Assembly (NCBI RefSeq): GCF_002024165.1
Contig: NZ_MWQN01000001.1
Location: forward strand, 1,860,001-1,924,000
Length of the DNA: 64,000 nucleotides
Reading direction: 5' to 3'
DNA from: Embleya scabrispora
Lineage (GTDB): Bacteria; Actinomycetota; Actinomycetes; Streptomycetales; Streptomycetaceae
Part shown: piece by piece, positions 35,446-46,250 of the stretch
How the letters are laid out: the number at the start of each line of letters is the position of its first letter
Numbering within the stretch: the first letter of the stretch is position 1
Made by a program: the position numbers and the translations under genes
The notes under the pieces: generated by a model
The model's database searches: none
What the model saw: only the letters and a program-made list of their open reading frames with translations
Told to the model about the DNA's origin: nothing

Positions 35446-37164
35446 TCAGCGCAGCGTCAACTCGGTGGGCCTGCGCGGCTGGAGCGGGTCGAACAGGTCG
35501 AGCAGGTCCGCCGCGTCCGCCGCGCCGCCCCGGATCGTCCGGGCGTCCCCGCCGGCCAGCGCACCGCGCAGATCGGTCCGGCCCAGATGCAGCGACTCCA
35601 CGGTCTCGCGCGGCAGTTCGAGCACCACGGCGGCGTCCGCCGGGATCTCCCGCAGGAAGCGCGCCACGCCGCGATGGATGTGCAGCGCCACCTCCTCCTC
35701 GCCGTGCACCCCGCCGAGCACCCGCCAGCCGAGCACGGTGTCCACCTCCAACGCCTCCTCCGCGCGCAGCCGGGTGGTGTACAGCTCGATCAGCCACGCC
35801 GCCGGGATCCGGGCGACCAGGTCCCGGGGCGCGAAGACCGCGGCGAAGTTGATCAGCGGCAGGATCGGCTGGATCCGGTCCTCCAACTCGTCCGCGCTGG
35901 TCAGGTACCAGTTGCGCCAGTTGACGTTGAGCTGGGCGTAGCCGAGTCGGCGGAACGCGGCGGCCTTGACCGCCCGCGCGTCCGTGTCCTCGCGGTCGAT
36001 CCGGGTCAGGTGCGTGGCCAACTCGGCCGCCCACTGGTATTCGCCCGCCTCGTACGCCTCGGTCGCCGCGCCGAGCACCCGCTCCCGGCCGCCCATCAGC
36101 GCCACCGTCCGGCGCGCGTGTTCGGCCCGGGGCAGCGGATCCAGGTCCACCGGATCGCCGCCGAACCAGCCGAGGTAGCCGAAGAAGATCTGCCGCACGG
36201 TGTGCTTGACGGTGCCGTAGTACTCCCGCGCGTACGGCGCGTACGAGGCCAGGTGCTCGGGCAGTTCGATCGTCTCGGCCAACTCGTCCGGGGTCAGCCC
36301 CTCGTTCATCCGGCGCACGGTCTGGTCGTGGATGTACTGGATGCAGTCCCGCTCCACGGCCAGCACCTCGGCGACCCGGTCCGCCCCCGACACCGGTTGC
36401 CCGTGGCTGGGGATCAGGTGCGCGGCCCCGTGCGCGCGCAGCGCGTCGATGCTGCGTACCCACTGCATCGGGTCGCGATAGCGACACCCGCGCAGGGTGT
36501 GGATGTTGGGCAGGGTCGGCCCCTGAATCGTGTCGCCGCACAGAAGCACGTCGCTGTCCGGCAGGTACACGCTGATCGCGTCGTCGGTCTCGCCGGGATT
36601 GTGGAACAGCCGCAGCCGCACCCCCGCGACCTCGGTCTCCAGCGCATCGCCCACCAGCACGGTGGGCATCACGAACGACGGTGTACCCACCCCGGCGTGC
36701 GGGCCGACCGCGTCGTTGACGCCCTCGGTGTCCGAGGGGCCGAGGAGGTTGCCGAGCGAGTACACCGAGCGCAGGCCCATGATGTGCAGCGTGGGCCCGG
36801 ACTGGTCGGTGAGCGCGGCCAGGAAGGTCCGGTGCGCGTACACGTCCACGTCGGGCGTCGCGGCCCAGTGGCTCAGCCCGTTCACGTGGTCGGGGTGGTG
36901 GTGGGTGACCACCACGGCCCGCACCGGGGCCTTCGGGTCGCGCAGTTGCGGTCGCAGTTCGGCCTCGATCACCGCGGCCAGGTCCGCCCCGCTGCCGGTG
37001 TCGACCACCACCAGTCCATCGGGGCCCTCGATCACCGCGGCGTTGGCCGAGGACCAGCCCACGGCGACGTGCACGTGTCCCGCCACGGTGTACACGCGCT
37101 TGGCGAAGTGCGCGGTGTGCGCGGCGAGTTCTGGATGAACGGCAGGCTCGACCTCGTACGTCAT
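35446..37164 (-). CDS. metallo-beta-lactamase-fold alkylsulfatase-like hydrolase
   Basis: 572-residue enzyme of the type III linear alkylsulfatase family (SdsA1/YjcS-like), which hydrolyse sulfate esters of fatty alcohols such as dodecyl sulfate. The zinc-binding motif is His88-x-His90-x-Asp92-His93 (THHHPDHVNG), with later ligands in FHNPGETDDA and IPSHGQP. A helical dimerisation domain (about residues 310-450, from QTVRRMNEGLTPDEL) and a C-terminal SCP-2-like domain complete the family layout. No signal peptide is visible, unlike secreted SdsA1, so it may act in the cytoplasm. It is followed by proS (convergent), with a GNAT gene upstream at 26 bp on the same strand. Confidence 0.88.
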   Translation of the reverse strand: MTYEVEPAVHPELAAHTAHFAKRVYTVAGHVHVAVGWSSANAAVIEGPDGLVVVDTGSGADLAAVIEAELRPQLRDPKAPVRAVVVTHHHPDHVNGLSHWAATPDVDVYAHRTFLAALTDQSGPTLHIMGLRSVYSLGNLLGPSDTEGVNDAVGPHAGVGTPSFVMPTVLVGDALETEVAGVRLRLFHNPGETDDAISVYLPDSDVLLCGDTIQGPTLPNIHTLRGCRYRDPMQWVRSIDALRAHGAAHLIPSHGQPVSGADRVAEVLAVERDCIQYIHDQTVRRMNEGLTPDELAETIELPEHLASYAPYAREYYGTVKHTVRQIFFGYLGWFGGDPVDLDPLPRAEHARRTVALMGGRERVLGAATEAYEAGEYQWAAELATHLTRIDREDTDARAVKAAAFRRLGYAQLNVNWRNWYLTSADELEDRIQPILPLINFAAVFAPRDLVARIPAAWLIELYTTRLRAEEALEVDTVLGWRVLGGVHGEEEVALHIHRGVARFLREIPADAAVVLELPRETVESLHLGRTDLRGALAGGDARTIRGGAADAADLLDLFDPLQPRRPTELTLR

Positions 37165-37190
37165 GGGCGGGCAGCCTGCCACGTCCGGCC

Positions 37191-37760
37191 CTATGAGGGA
37201 AGAATGGTCTTCTCCGCGCCCGGCCACTCCTCGGCGGTCAACGCGAAGCGCTCGTGGTCGCGCCAGGCGTCGTTGAGGAACAACATGCGCGGGGTGAAGC
37301 CCTCGTAGCGAAAGCCCATGCGGCGCGCGAGCGCGATCGAGGCGTCGTTGCCCGGCTGCACGTTGATCTCCAGGCGGTGCAGCGCGAGGCCGTCCGCGGC
37401 GAACGCGCGGTCGATCACCAGGGCCAGCGCCTCGGTCATCCGACCGGTGCCCGCGTAGGGCGTGTAGGCGTCGTAGCCGAGCGACGCGTTGCAAAAGCGT
37501 GCCCGCACGATGTTCGAGACGTTGATCCGGCCGGCCAGGGCGCCCTCGGCGATGTCGACCACCAGGAACGTGCGGAAGGTGTCGCCTTGGCGGCGGATCA
37601 GGTCCGGCAGGTCGTTCGGGTCGGCCGGGTTCCAGCGGGAGATGTGTTCGGAGCGGCGGACGGCCTCGGCGGAGGCGGTCGTGTCGGCCTCGGTCGGCGG
37701 TCGCACGCCCACCCGGCAACCGGGCACGGTGTACAGGTCCATGGCCCCCGTCATCTCCAT
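37191..37760 (-). CDS. GNAT-family N-acetyltransferase (RimJ/RimL type)
   Basis: 189-residue acetyl-CoA-dependent transferase. The core includes LVVDIAEGALAGRINVSNIVR, YTPYAGTGRMTEALALVIDRAF (acetyl-CoA pyrophosphate loop) and RLEINVQPGNDASIALARRMGFRYEGF. RimJ/RimL relatives acetylate protein N-termini or small amines; the substrate here is unknown. Start at the ATG 37760 with GAGGCGAGG upstream; in-frame ATGs four and seven codons in are possible. Probably co-transcribed with the alkylsulfatase gene 26 bp downstream. Confidence 0.88.
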   Translation of the reverse strand: MEMTGAMDLYTVPGCRVGVRPPTEADTTASAEAVRRSEHISRWNPADPNDLPDLIRRQGDTFRTFLVVDIAEGALAGRINVSNIVRARFCNASLGYDAYTPYAGTGRMTEALALVIDRAFAADGLALHRLEINVQPGNDASIALARRMGFRYEGFTPRMLFLNDAWRDHERFALTAEEWPGAEKTILPS

Positions 37761-37860
37761 CCTCGCCTCGTCGTCCGAGCAGGTCGGGACCGCACCTCGG
37801 AGGGGTGCCGCGACGCGGTGCCTCTCCGTCGCGGCCCCGCCCGTCGGTGGTATCCCGCCG

Positions 37861-39426
37861 CTACTTCTGCCCCGGCGGCAGGAAGTTCTTGAATTCGTCG
37901 GGCAGTTCGAAGTCGGCCGCGCCGCCCGCGCCGTTGCCCGCCGGCAGTCCGAACGGGTTGGCGGCGCGCTCCTCGCGCCGGGCCGCCTCGGCCGCCGCCT
38001 CCTGCTTGCGCTTCATCGGATTGCCCGACTGGCGCTTGCCCTTGGCCTGCTTGGGCGCCTTGCCCTTCTTCTTGCCGGCGCCGCCCATGCCGGGGATGCC
38101 GGGCATTCCCGGCATGCCGCCGCCCTTGGCCATCTGGCCCATCATCTTGCGGGCCTCGACGAACCGCTCGATCAGGTTGTTGACCGCGTTGACCTCGGTG
38201 CCGGCGCCCTTGGCGATGCGCGCCCGGCGCGAGCCGTTGAGGATCTTCACGTCGGCCCGCTCGGCCGGCGTCATCGACTTGATGATCGCCGCGACCCGGT
38301 CCAGGTCGCGGTCGTCGATGTTGTCGATCTGGTCCTTCATCGCGCCCATGCCGGGCAGCATGCCGAGCAGCTTCGAGATCGAGCCGAGCTTCTTGACCTG
38401 TTCCATCTGCTGGAGGAAGTCCTCCAGGGTGAAGTTGTTGCCGCCGCCGTGCAGCTTCTCCGCGGCCTTGAGCGCGAGGTCCTGGTCGTACTTGGCCTCG
38501 GCGATCTCGATCAGGCTGAGCATGTCGCCCATGCCGAGGATGCGCGAGGCCATCCGGTCGGGGTGGAACGCGTCGAAGTCCTCGAGCTTTTCCCCGCTGG
38601 AGGCGAACATGACCTGGCGGCCGGTCACCGAGGCGACCGACAGGGCCGCGCCACCGCGCGCGTCGCCGTCGAGCTTGGAGAGCACCACGCCGTCGAAGCC
38701 GACACCGTCGAGGAACGCCTGCGCGGTGACCACCGCGTCCTGGCCGATCATCGCGTCGACGACGAACAGGATCTCGTCCGGCTTGACCGCGTCGCGGATG
38801 TCGGCGGCCTGCTGCATCATCTCGGCGTCGATGCCGAGCCGGCCGGCGGTGTCAACCACGACCACGTCGTACTGCTTGGTCTTGGCGAACTCGATCGAGT
38901 CGCGGGCCACCTTGACCGGGTCGCCCACACCGTTGCCGGGCTCGGGCGCGTAGACCGCCACACCGGCGCGCTCGGCGACCACGGAGAGCTGGTTGACCGC
39001 GTTCGGGCGCTGGAGGTCGCAGGCGACCAGGAGCGGCTGGTGCTTCTGCGCCTTGAGCCACTTGCCCAGCTTGCCCGCGAGGGTGGTCTTGCCCGCGCCC
39101 TGGAGGCCGGCGAGCATGATCACCGTGGGGCCGGTCTTGGCGAAGCGCAGCCGGCGGGTCTCGCCGCCGAGGATCCCGACCAGTTCCTCGTTGACAATCT
39201 TGACGATCTGCTGGGCCGGGTTGAGCGCGCCCGACACCTCGGCGCCGCGGGCGCGTTCCTTGACCCGGGCGATGAACTCGCGGACCACCGGGAGCGCCAC
39301 GTCGGCCTCGAGGAGGGCGACCCGGATCTCGCGGGCGGTGGCGTCGATGTCGGCTTCGGAGAGCCGCCCCTTGCCGCGAAGGTTCTTGAAGGTCGCTGCG
39401 AGGCGGTCGGAGAGAGTGTCGAACAC
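37861..39426 (-). CDS. ffh: signal recognition particle protein Ffh (SRP54)
   Basis: GTPase that binds SRP RNA and signal sequences and brings ribosomes to FtsY. It has 521 residues: N domain (MFDTLSDRLAATFKNLRGKGRLSE), G domain with GLQGAGKTTLAGKL, DTAGRLGID and LSKLDGDARGG, and an M domain from about residue 295 (MEQVKKLGSISKLLGMLPGMG). The tail has a Gly/Met/Pro-rich stretch typical of actinobacteria. Its partner ftsY is in this window at 60686. Confidence 0.97.
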   Translation of the reverse strand: MFDTLSDRLAATFKNLRGKGRLSEADIDATAREIRVALLEADVALPVVREFIARVKERARGAEVSGALNPAQQIVKIVNEELVGILGGETRRLRFAKTGPTVIMLAGLQGAGKTTLAGKLGKWLKAQKHQPLLVACDLQRPNAVNQLSVVAERAGVAVYAPEPGNGVGDPVKVARDSIEFAKTKQYDVVVVDTAGRLGIDAEMMQQAADIRDAVKPDEILFVVDAMIGQDAVVTAQAFLDGVGFDGVVLSKLDGDARGGAALSVASVTGRQVMFASSGEKLEDFDAFHPDRMASRILGMGDMLSLIEIAEAKYDQDLALKAAEKLHGGGNNFTLEDFLQQMEQVKKLGSISKLLGMLPGMGAMKDQIDNIDDRDLDRVAAIIKSMTPAERADVKILNGSRRARIAKGAGTEVNAVNNLIERFVEARKMMGQMAKGGGMPGMPGIPGMGGAGKKKGKAPKQAKGKRQSGNPMKRKQEAAAEAARREERAANPFGLPAGNGAGGAADFELPDEFKNFLPPGQK

Positions 39427-39539
39427 GTCGGCAGAGGTCCTTCGTCAGATACGGGTGGTGTCGGGCCCAGCCTAACCGCCCACCGGGTGGTCGTGACGGG
39501 GGCACGCGTCCCGGTTCCGCCGGCGGCGGGCCGAACCGG

Positions 39540-41882
39540 TCACGGCGCCAGCGCCTTCTCCAGGGTCCTGGCCAGGCCGCGGGCCTCGGCGGCGGCCAGC
39601 GGCGCGCCGTCGGGGTCGACCACGTAGAAGGCGTCCACCGCGTCCGCGCCGTGGGTACCCACGCGGGCCTGCCGGACGCTGACGCGCGCGTCGGCGAGGG
39701 CCCGGCCGATGCGGTGCAGCAGGCCGGGGCTGTCGGGCGCGCGTACCTCCAGGACCGTCGCGGTCGCGGACGCGTCGGGGACCACCTCGACCCGGGCGGG
39801 GGCGCGCGGGGCGCCGCGCCGGGGCGGGTAGGCGGCCTCGCGCTTGGCCAGCCGGGCGGCCACGTCGAGCCCGCCGTCCAGGGCCTTGCGCACGTCCTCG
39901 CGCAGCGCCGCCGGGTCGGGCAGCCGGCCGAACTCGGTCTCCACCGTCCACACCGTGACGCCGAGCGCGTCGACCACGTCGATCGCGGCCGAGCGCACGG
40001 TGAGCCGGTGCAGCGCGAGAACGCCCGCCGCCAGCGCCAGCAGGCCGACCCGGTCGGCGGCGGCGATGGTCACCTCGGCGCCGAACGACAGCGGCTCCAG
40101 GCGCACCACCGGCAGGTCGCCGGACACCTCGGCGAGCACGATCCGCTCGGCCGGCAGCGCGAGCGCGGCCGGTGCCGGGCGGCCGGCGAACACCGCCCTG
40201 GTCCGGGCGACGAGGTCCCGGACCAGGGCGTCCCGCCAGTCGCTCCACGCGGCGGGTCCGGTGGCGGCGGCGTCGGCCTCGGTGAGCGCGTGGAGCAGTT
40301 CGAGGGTTTCCACGTTGCCCACCGCCTCGGCGAACGCCGCCACGGTGGTCGGGTCGTCCAGGTCGCGCCGGGTCGCGGTGTCCACCAGGAGCAGATGCCG
40401 GCGCACCAGCGTGCCGATCACGTCCACGTCGTCCTTGGCGAAGCCCATCCGCGTGGCCGCCTCGCGCGCGATCACCTCGCCGCTCACGCTGTGGTCGCCG
40501 GGCCAGCCCTTGCCGATGTCGTGCAGCAGCGCGGCCACCAGGAGCAGGTCGGGCCGGGCCACGCGGCGGGTGTGCGCGGCGGCCTCGACCGCGGTCTCGA
40601 TCAGGTGCCGGTCGACCGTGAAGCGATGCACGGCGTTGCGCTGCGGCCGGCAGCGCACCCGCTCCCAGTCCGGCAACAACCGGGTGATCAGCCGCCTCGA
40701 CTCCAGCGCCTCCCACACCGGCAGCACGTCGCGCCCGGCGCCGATCAGCGCCACGAACGCCTCGCGCGCGTCGGCCGGCCACGGATCGCTCGGCGGCGGG
40801 CACTCGTTCGCCAGCCGCTCCACGGTGTGCCGGGACAGCGGCAACCCGGCCCGGGCCGCGGCGGCCGCGGCGCGCAGCAGCAGCACCGGATCCCGGGCGG
40901 GCCGGGCGGCCTGGGCGAGCACCACCTCGCCGGCGTGCTCGACCACACCCTCGGCCAGCGGCGTGCGCGCGGACACCCCGGAGCGTGCCCGGCGCAACCG
41001 GCGCAGCCCCGCGCCCGCCTGGCGCGCGGCCAGCACCCGGGAGACCTCGCGCCAGGTCACGTCGCCGGCGTAGGCCAGCGCCCGGGCCGCCTCGGAGACC
41101 CGGCGCAGCAGGGTGTCCGCGTCGAGCAGGCCGAGCCGGCGGGCCACCGCGTCCTGTTCCTGGAGCAGCAGCCGGTCCGCGCCGCGCCCGGTGACCAGGT
41201 GCAGCGCGTCGCGCACGTCGAGCAGGGTGGCGCGGGCGGCGTCCACCTCCTCGTGCGGGGCGTCCGCGATCCAGGAGGCGGAGATCGCGCGCAGCGCGGT
41301 GGCGTCGCGCAGCCCGCCGCGGGCCTCCTTGAGGTCGGGTTCGAGCAGGAAGGCGACCTCCCCGTGGCGTTGCGCGCGCTCGCGGCCGGCCCGGTGCAGT
41401 TCGGGCAGCCGCTCGACCGCGGCGGCGCGCCACGCGGTGAACATCGACGTACGCAGCGCGGCGGTCGGTTCGGGGTCGCCGGCGATGTGCCGGATGTCGA
41501 GCAGGCCGGTGTGTACCCGCAGGTCGTCGGCGGCCGCCCGGCGGGCCTCGTCGGGGGTGCGCACCGCATGGTCGAGGGCGATGCCGGTGTCCCAGACCGG
41601 GTACCAGATCGCCTCGGCGAGGTCGGCGACGCCGGCGTGGCCGTGGTGCAGCAGGACCACGTCGAGGTCGCTGCCCGGGGACAACTCCCGGCGGCCGTAG
41701 CCGCCGACGGCGACCAGGGTCACGCCCCGCGACGGGGCGCCGGCGGCGGTGAACAACTCGGTCAGCCAGCGGTCGGTCAGCGCGCAGAGCGCCTGCCGGC
41801 GGGCGGCGCCGGCGGGGCCGGCCGGATCGGCCAGGAGGTCGTCCCGGGCCCGGGTATAGCGCGAGCCGGCGGTCGGTTCCAT
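39540..41882 (-). CDS. glnD: [protein-PII] uridylyltransferase/nucleotidyltransferase GlnD
   Basis: Bifunctional sensor of glutamine, 780 residues. The nucleotidyltransferase motif is VAVGGYGRRELSPGSDLDVVLL, the HD domain has LLHDIGKGWPGDHS, and two C-terminal ACT domains include RVGLLALAAGVLALHRLTV and PGLLHRIGRALADARVSV. In actinobacteria the GlnD homologue adenylylates GlnK. The ATG at 41882 gives a product matching family length; an upstream GTG in frame is possible. Part of the conserved amt-glnK-glnD group, separated from glnK by a hairpin. Confidence 0.95.
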   Translation of the reverse strand: MEPTAGSRYTRARDDLLADPAGPAGAARRQALCALTDRWLTELFTAAGAPSRGVTLVAVGGYGRRELSPGSDLDVVLLHHGHAGVADLAEAIWYPVWDTGIALDHAVRTPDEARRAAADDLRVHTGLLDIRHIAGDPEPTAALRTSMFTAWRAAAVERLPELHRAGRERAQRHGEVAFLLEPDLKEARGGLRDATALRAISASWIADAPHEEVDAARATLLDVRDALHLVTGRGADRLLLQEQDAVARRLGLLDADTLLRRVSEAARALAYAGDVTWREVSRVLAARQAGAGLRRLRRARSGVSARTPLAEGVVEHAGEVVLAQAARPARDPVLLLRAAAAAARAGLPLSRHTVERLANECPPPSDPWPADAREAFVALIGAGRDVLPVWEALESRRLITRLLPDWERVRCRPQRNAVHRFTVDRHLIETAVEAAAHTRRVARPDLLLVAALLHDIGKGWPGDHSVSGEVIAREAATRMGFAKDDVDVIGTLVRRHLLLVDTATRRDLDDPTTVAAFAEAVGNVETLELLHALTEADAAATGPAAWSDWRDALVRDLVARTRAVFAGRPAPAALALPAERIVLAEVSGDLPVVRLEPLSFGAEVTIAAADRVGLLALAAGVLALHRLTVRSAAIDVVDALGVTVWTVETEFGRLPDPAALREDVRKALDGGLDVAARLAKREAAYPPRRGAPRAPARVEVVPDASATATVLEVRAPDSPGLLHRIGRALADARVSVRQARVGTHGADAVDAFYVVDPDGAPLAAAEARGLARTLEKALAP

Positions 41883-41932
41883 GGTGACTGCTCCCTCGTT
41901 CACGGGCTTCGGCGCGCGCTCGACCCGAAAGG

Positions 41933-41986
41933 CCGATGGCCGGACCCGTTCCCGAACACTCGCTTCGGGGCGGGACCGGCCATCGG
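41933..41986 (-). terminator. hairpin between glnK and glnD
   Basis: CCGATGGCCGG pairs with CCGGCCATCGG (11 bp), and the interior can pair further (CCCGTTCCCGA with TCGGGGCGGG). It lies in the 107-bp gap and may reduce glnD expression relative to amt-glnK. Confidence 0.7.
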
Positions 41987-41989
41987 GTC

Positions 41990-43638
<1,649 letters not shown>

Positions 43639-43708
43639 ACTCTGCCTCTCTTCTCCGTGGCCCCGGCCGACCTCCGGGAGCTCATGGGAAGGAGCTTCGG
43701 GGTGTGAG

Positions 43709-43746
43709 GTTTCACGCCGTGGCGCCCGGTGTTTCGCCGGTGTGAC
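43709..43746 (-). promoter_or_regulatory. GlnR box upstream of amt-glnK-glnD
   Basis: On the minus strand GTCAC-N6-GAAAC-N6-CGCCA-N6-GAAAC, the two GAAAC elements exactly 22 bp apart, which is the known layout of streptomycete GlnR sites (gTnAC-N6-GaAAC repeated). The third element is degenerate. It is centred about 90 bp before the amt start, the expected place for nitrogen-limitation activation. Confidence 0.8.
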
Positions 43747-43961
43747 GCTTGCCGCACGAGTGTTTCCGGCGGATGAACGTCCGCTCACGCCCCCGGCCGG
43801 CCGGATCCCGCCGTCACCGGGAGCGTTCGGGGCGGTCACCGGGAGCATCCGGTGCGTCGGCCCGCGGCGGACGAGCCGGTCACCGAGGCCGCCCCGGCCG
43901 GTCGCCGTGAGTGTCCGAGGGGTGTCCTGGAGGGAAGCGGAACACGGCCCGTCGACGACAT

Positions 43962-43976
43962 CTGACGCACCGTCAG
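43962..43976. promoter_or_regulatory. dyad operator CTGAC-N5-GTCAG (distal copy, peptide importer)
   Basis: Perfect 5-bp arms with a 5-bp spacer, flanked by ACAT and TTAG. It is 296 bp upstream of the importer start codon and 155 bp upstream of the second dyad. It could bind a second dimer for looping or control a promoter of its own. Confidence 0.6.
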
Positions 43977-44085
43977 TTAGCTGCTCTCCACACCTTGTTC
44001 CCGCAGGTCGACACGTGCCGACGGCGGGCGGCGCGCAGGCTCGCGAGGGGACGTTTTCGACCCGCTAACGGTTGCGGTGAATCCA

Positions 44086-44116
44086 TTGACATTGATCGCG
44101 CCCACTGCCGTAATTA
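44086..44116 (+). promoter_or_regulatory. candidate promoter of the peptide importer operon
   Basis: TTGACA at 44086-44091 and an AT-rich TAATTA at 44111-44116, or GTAATT one base earlier with an 18-bp spacer. The region is unusually AT-rich for this genome. The dyad at 44131 would lie just downstream of the transcription start. Confidence 0.5.
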
Positions 44117-44130
44117 ATCACCGCGCTTAA

Positions 44131-44145
44131 CTGACGACCCGTCAA
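44131..44145. promoter_or_regulatory. dyad operator CTGAC-N5-GTCAA (proximal copy, peptide importer)
   Basis: One mismatch from the perfect dyad; the left flank is GCTTAA, as in the better copies. It sits about 127 bp before the importer start codon, just after the candidate -10 element: a repressor position. Confidence 0.6.
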
Positions 44146-44271
44146 GGCACGTGTCACCACCGGTGATCCGGCCGACCCGGGCCTCGTCGCCCGGGCGCGG
44201 GTGCACCATCGCACGGAATGCTCAACAGACCTCGTCAACCGACCAGACCAGCGAGAGGGGGTGACACCGTC

Positions 44272-45222
44272 GTGTTGCGCCTGCTCGGTCGCAAGTTGCT
44301 GGCCCTGATTCCGGTGCTGTTCCTGGTCACCTTCGCGACCACGGCCCTGCCCGACCTGGTGGACGGTTCACCGGTCGCCCAGATGCTCGGCCCCGGTTCC
44401 ACGCCGCAGGACCTCAAGGACCTGGAGCACGAGTTCGGGTACGACAAGTCGCTGCCCGTCCGATACGTGACCTGGGTGGGCGATGCGCTCACCGGCGACC
44501 TCGGGGAGTCCCTGAAGACCCGGACCTCCGTCATGGACGGCATCGCCGAACGTTTCCCCGTGACCCTGGAACTCGCCGTCTTCGCCCTGCTCATGGCCCT
44601 GATCGTGGCCGTACCGCTGGGCGTGTGGACGGCCGCCAAGGCCGGCGGCCGGGTGGACCGCGTGATCGGCGGCGTCTCCTCCGGACTGCTGTCCATCCCC
44701 ACCTTCGTGAGCGTGTTCATCCTCGTCTACTTCTTCGCCAACCCGAAGATGATGCTCGCGTTCAAGCCGACCGGATGGGAGTACATCTCGGTCGACTTCG
44801 CCAAGAACATCGAGTTCGCGTTCCTGCCCGCGCTCGCCCTCGCGCTCGCCGAGATCCCGCAGTTCCAGCGCCTGTTGCGCAGCGACATGCTGGCCACGCT
44901 GCAGGAGGACTTCATCCTCACCGCGCGCTCCAAGGGACTGTCCACGCCGTACGTGCTCTTCCGGCACGCGTTGCGGCCCTCGTCGTTCTCGCTGCTGACC
45001 GTCTCCGGGCTGACCCTGGGCCGGTTGATCGGCGGTACCGTCATCGTCGAGTCCTACTTCGCCATCCCCGGACTGGGACAGGGCATGTACCAGGCGATCA
45101 ACGGCAAGGACATCCCCGTGGTCCAGGGCACGGTCGTGGTCATCGCGCTCATCTACGTACTGCTCAACACGCTCGTGGACATCGGCTACTCCCTCATCGA
45201 CCCGAGAGTGAGGGCCCGATGA
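44272..45222 (+). CDS. peptide/nickel-type ABC transporter permease (DppB-like)
   Basis: Inner-membrane permease of the oligopeptide/dipeptide family, 316 residues, with about six helices. Typical parts are the N-terminal LLGRKLLALIPVLFLVTFATT, the GDLGESLKTRTSV region and the EAA loop YVLFRHALRPSSFSLLTVSGLTLG, ending with NTLVDIGYSLIDPRVRAR. I chose the GTG at 44272 because an AGGGGG site lies about ten bases upstream; an ATG at 44218 has none. It overlaps the next permease gene by ATGA. First gene of the importer operon. Confidence 0.93.
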   Translation: MLRLLGRKLLALIPVLFLVTFATTALPDLVDGSPVAQMLGPGSTPQDLKDLEHEFGYDKSLPVRYVTWVGDALTGDLGESLKTRTSVMDGIAERFPVTLELAVFALLMALIVAVPLGVWTAAKAGGRVDRVIGGVSSGLLSIPTFVSVFILVYFFANPKMMLAFKPTGWEYISVDFAKNIEFAFLPALALALAEIPQFQRLLRSDMLATLQEDFILTARSKGLSTPYVLFRHALRPSSFSLLTVSGLTLGRLIGGTVIVESYFAIPGLGQGMYQAINGKDIPVVQGTVVVIALIYVLLNTLVDIGYSLIDPRVRAR

Positions 45223-46121
45223 GCACACTCGAAACCGCCCCCGCCGTCGGCGCGACCCCCGCGACGGTGGCCGCCGCCAAGACCGGCAAGGCGCGCAAGC
45301 GGCCGAGCTTTTTGCTGTGGTTCGCCATCGCGTGGATGGCGATCGTGCTGCTCGGCGCGCTGCTCAGCCTCGTCGCCTCCGGCGTCTTCCCGCACGGGTA
45401 CGACAAGGCGTTCGGCGAGGCCAAGCAGGCACCGTTCGGCAGTTGGCCGGAATTCCTCGGCACCGACGGCCTCGGCCGCAGCCACCTGACCCGGCTCGCC
45501 TTCGGCGCGCGCGTATCGATGATCGTCGCGCTGGTGTCGGTCGTGGTCGGCGTGCTCGTCGGCGGCCTGCTCGGTTTGGTCGCCGCCTACTTCCGCGGCG
45601 TCACCGAGATGGTCATCGACCTGTTCTCCGACGCGCTGCTCGCCTTCCCGCCGCTGATCCTGCTGCTCGCGCTGTCCTCGGTGTACGAGCCGTCGCAGAC
45701 CAGCATCACCGCGGGACTGGCCGTGCTCACCATCCCCGGCTTCACCCGGCTGACCAAGGCGAGCGCGATCGCCCAGTCCAACCGCGAATACGTCACGGTG
45801 GCCAAGGCGATGGGGGCGGGTCCGGGTCGGATCATCTTCAAGGAACTGCTGCCCAACACCTTCCCCGCGGTGATGTCCTACTCGGTGATCGTGATGGCCG
45901 TGCTGATCGTCGCGGAGGGCTCGCTGTCCTTCCTCGGGCTCAGCATCCCGCCGCCGATGCCCAGTTGGGGCGGCATGATCAACTCCGCGAAGGACGATCT
46001 GTCGCTGTATCCGTCCCAGGTGTTCGTGCCCTGCGCCGTGCTGTTCCTGACCGTCTTCTCGCTCAACGTCATCGGCGACCGGCTGCGCGCGAAGTTCGAC
46101 GTCCGCGACACCAAGCTGTAG
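45219..46121 (+). CDS. peptide/nickel-type ABC transporter permease (DppC-like)
   Basis: Second permease subunit, 300 residues. An N-terminal helix follows an Ala-rich cytoplasmic start; then LGTDGLGRSHLTRLAFGARVSMIVAL, as in all DppC proteins, and the EAA loop GAGPGRIIFKELLPNTFPAVMSYSVI. It ends SLNVIGDRLRAKFDVRD. Translationally coupled to the first permease. It pairs with the two ATPases that follow. Confidence 0.94.
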   Translation: MSTLETAPAVGATPATVAAAKTGKARKRPSFLLWFAIAWMAIVLLGALLSLVASGVFPHGYDKAFGEAKQAPFGSWPEFLGTDGLGRSHLTRLAFGARVSMIVALVSVVVGVLVGGLLGLVAAYFRGVTEMVIDLFSDALLAFPPLILLLALSSVYEPSQTSITAGLAVLTIPGFTRLTKASAIAQSNREYVTVAKAMGAGPGRIIFKELLPNTFPAVMSYSVIVMAVLIVAEGSLSFLGLSIPPPMPSWGGMINSAKDDLSLYPSQVFVPCAVLFLTVFSLNVIGDRLRAKFDVRDTKL

Positions 46122-46250
46122 CCGCGGCACCGGCGACGGCCGCCCCCGAACGGCCGTCGCCGGTGCCCTGCTTCGACCCCATCACACAGACGGGACCGCT
46201 CTCATGAATGGGATCCAACGGCCGCGCGGCACGAAGGTGGCGTGGTGACC

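Noticed and set aside
43911-44117. Small protein gene between amt and the importer
   Set aside because: The frame covers two regulatory sites and the promoter, has no ribosome-binding site and no recognisable content.
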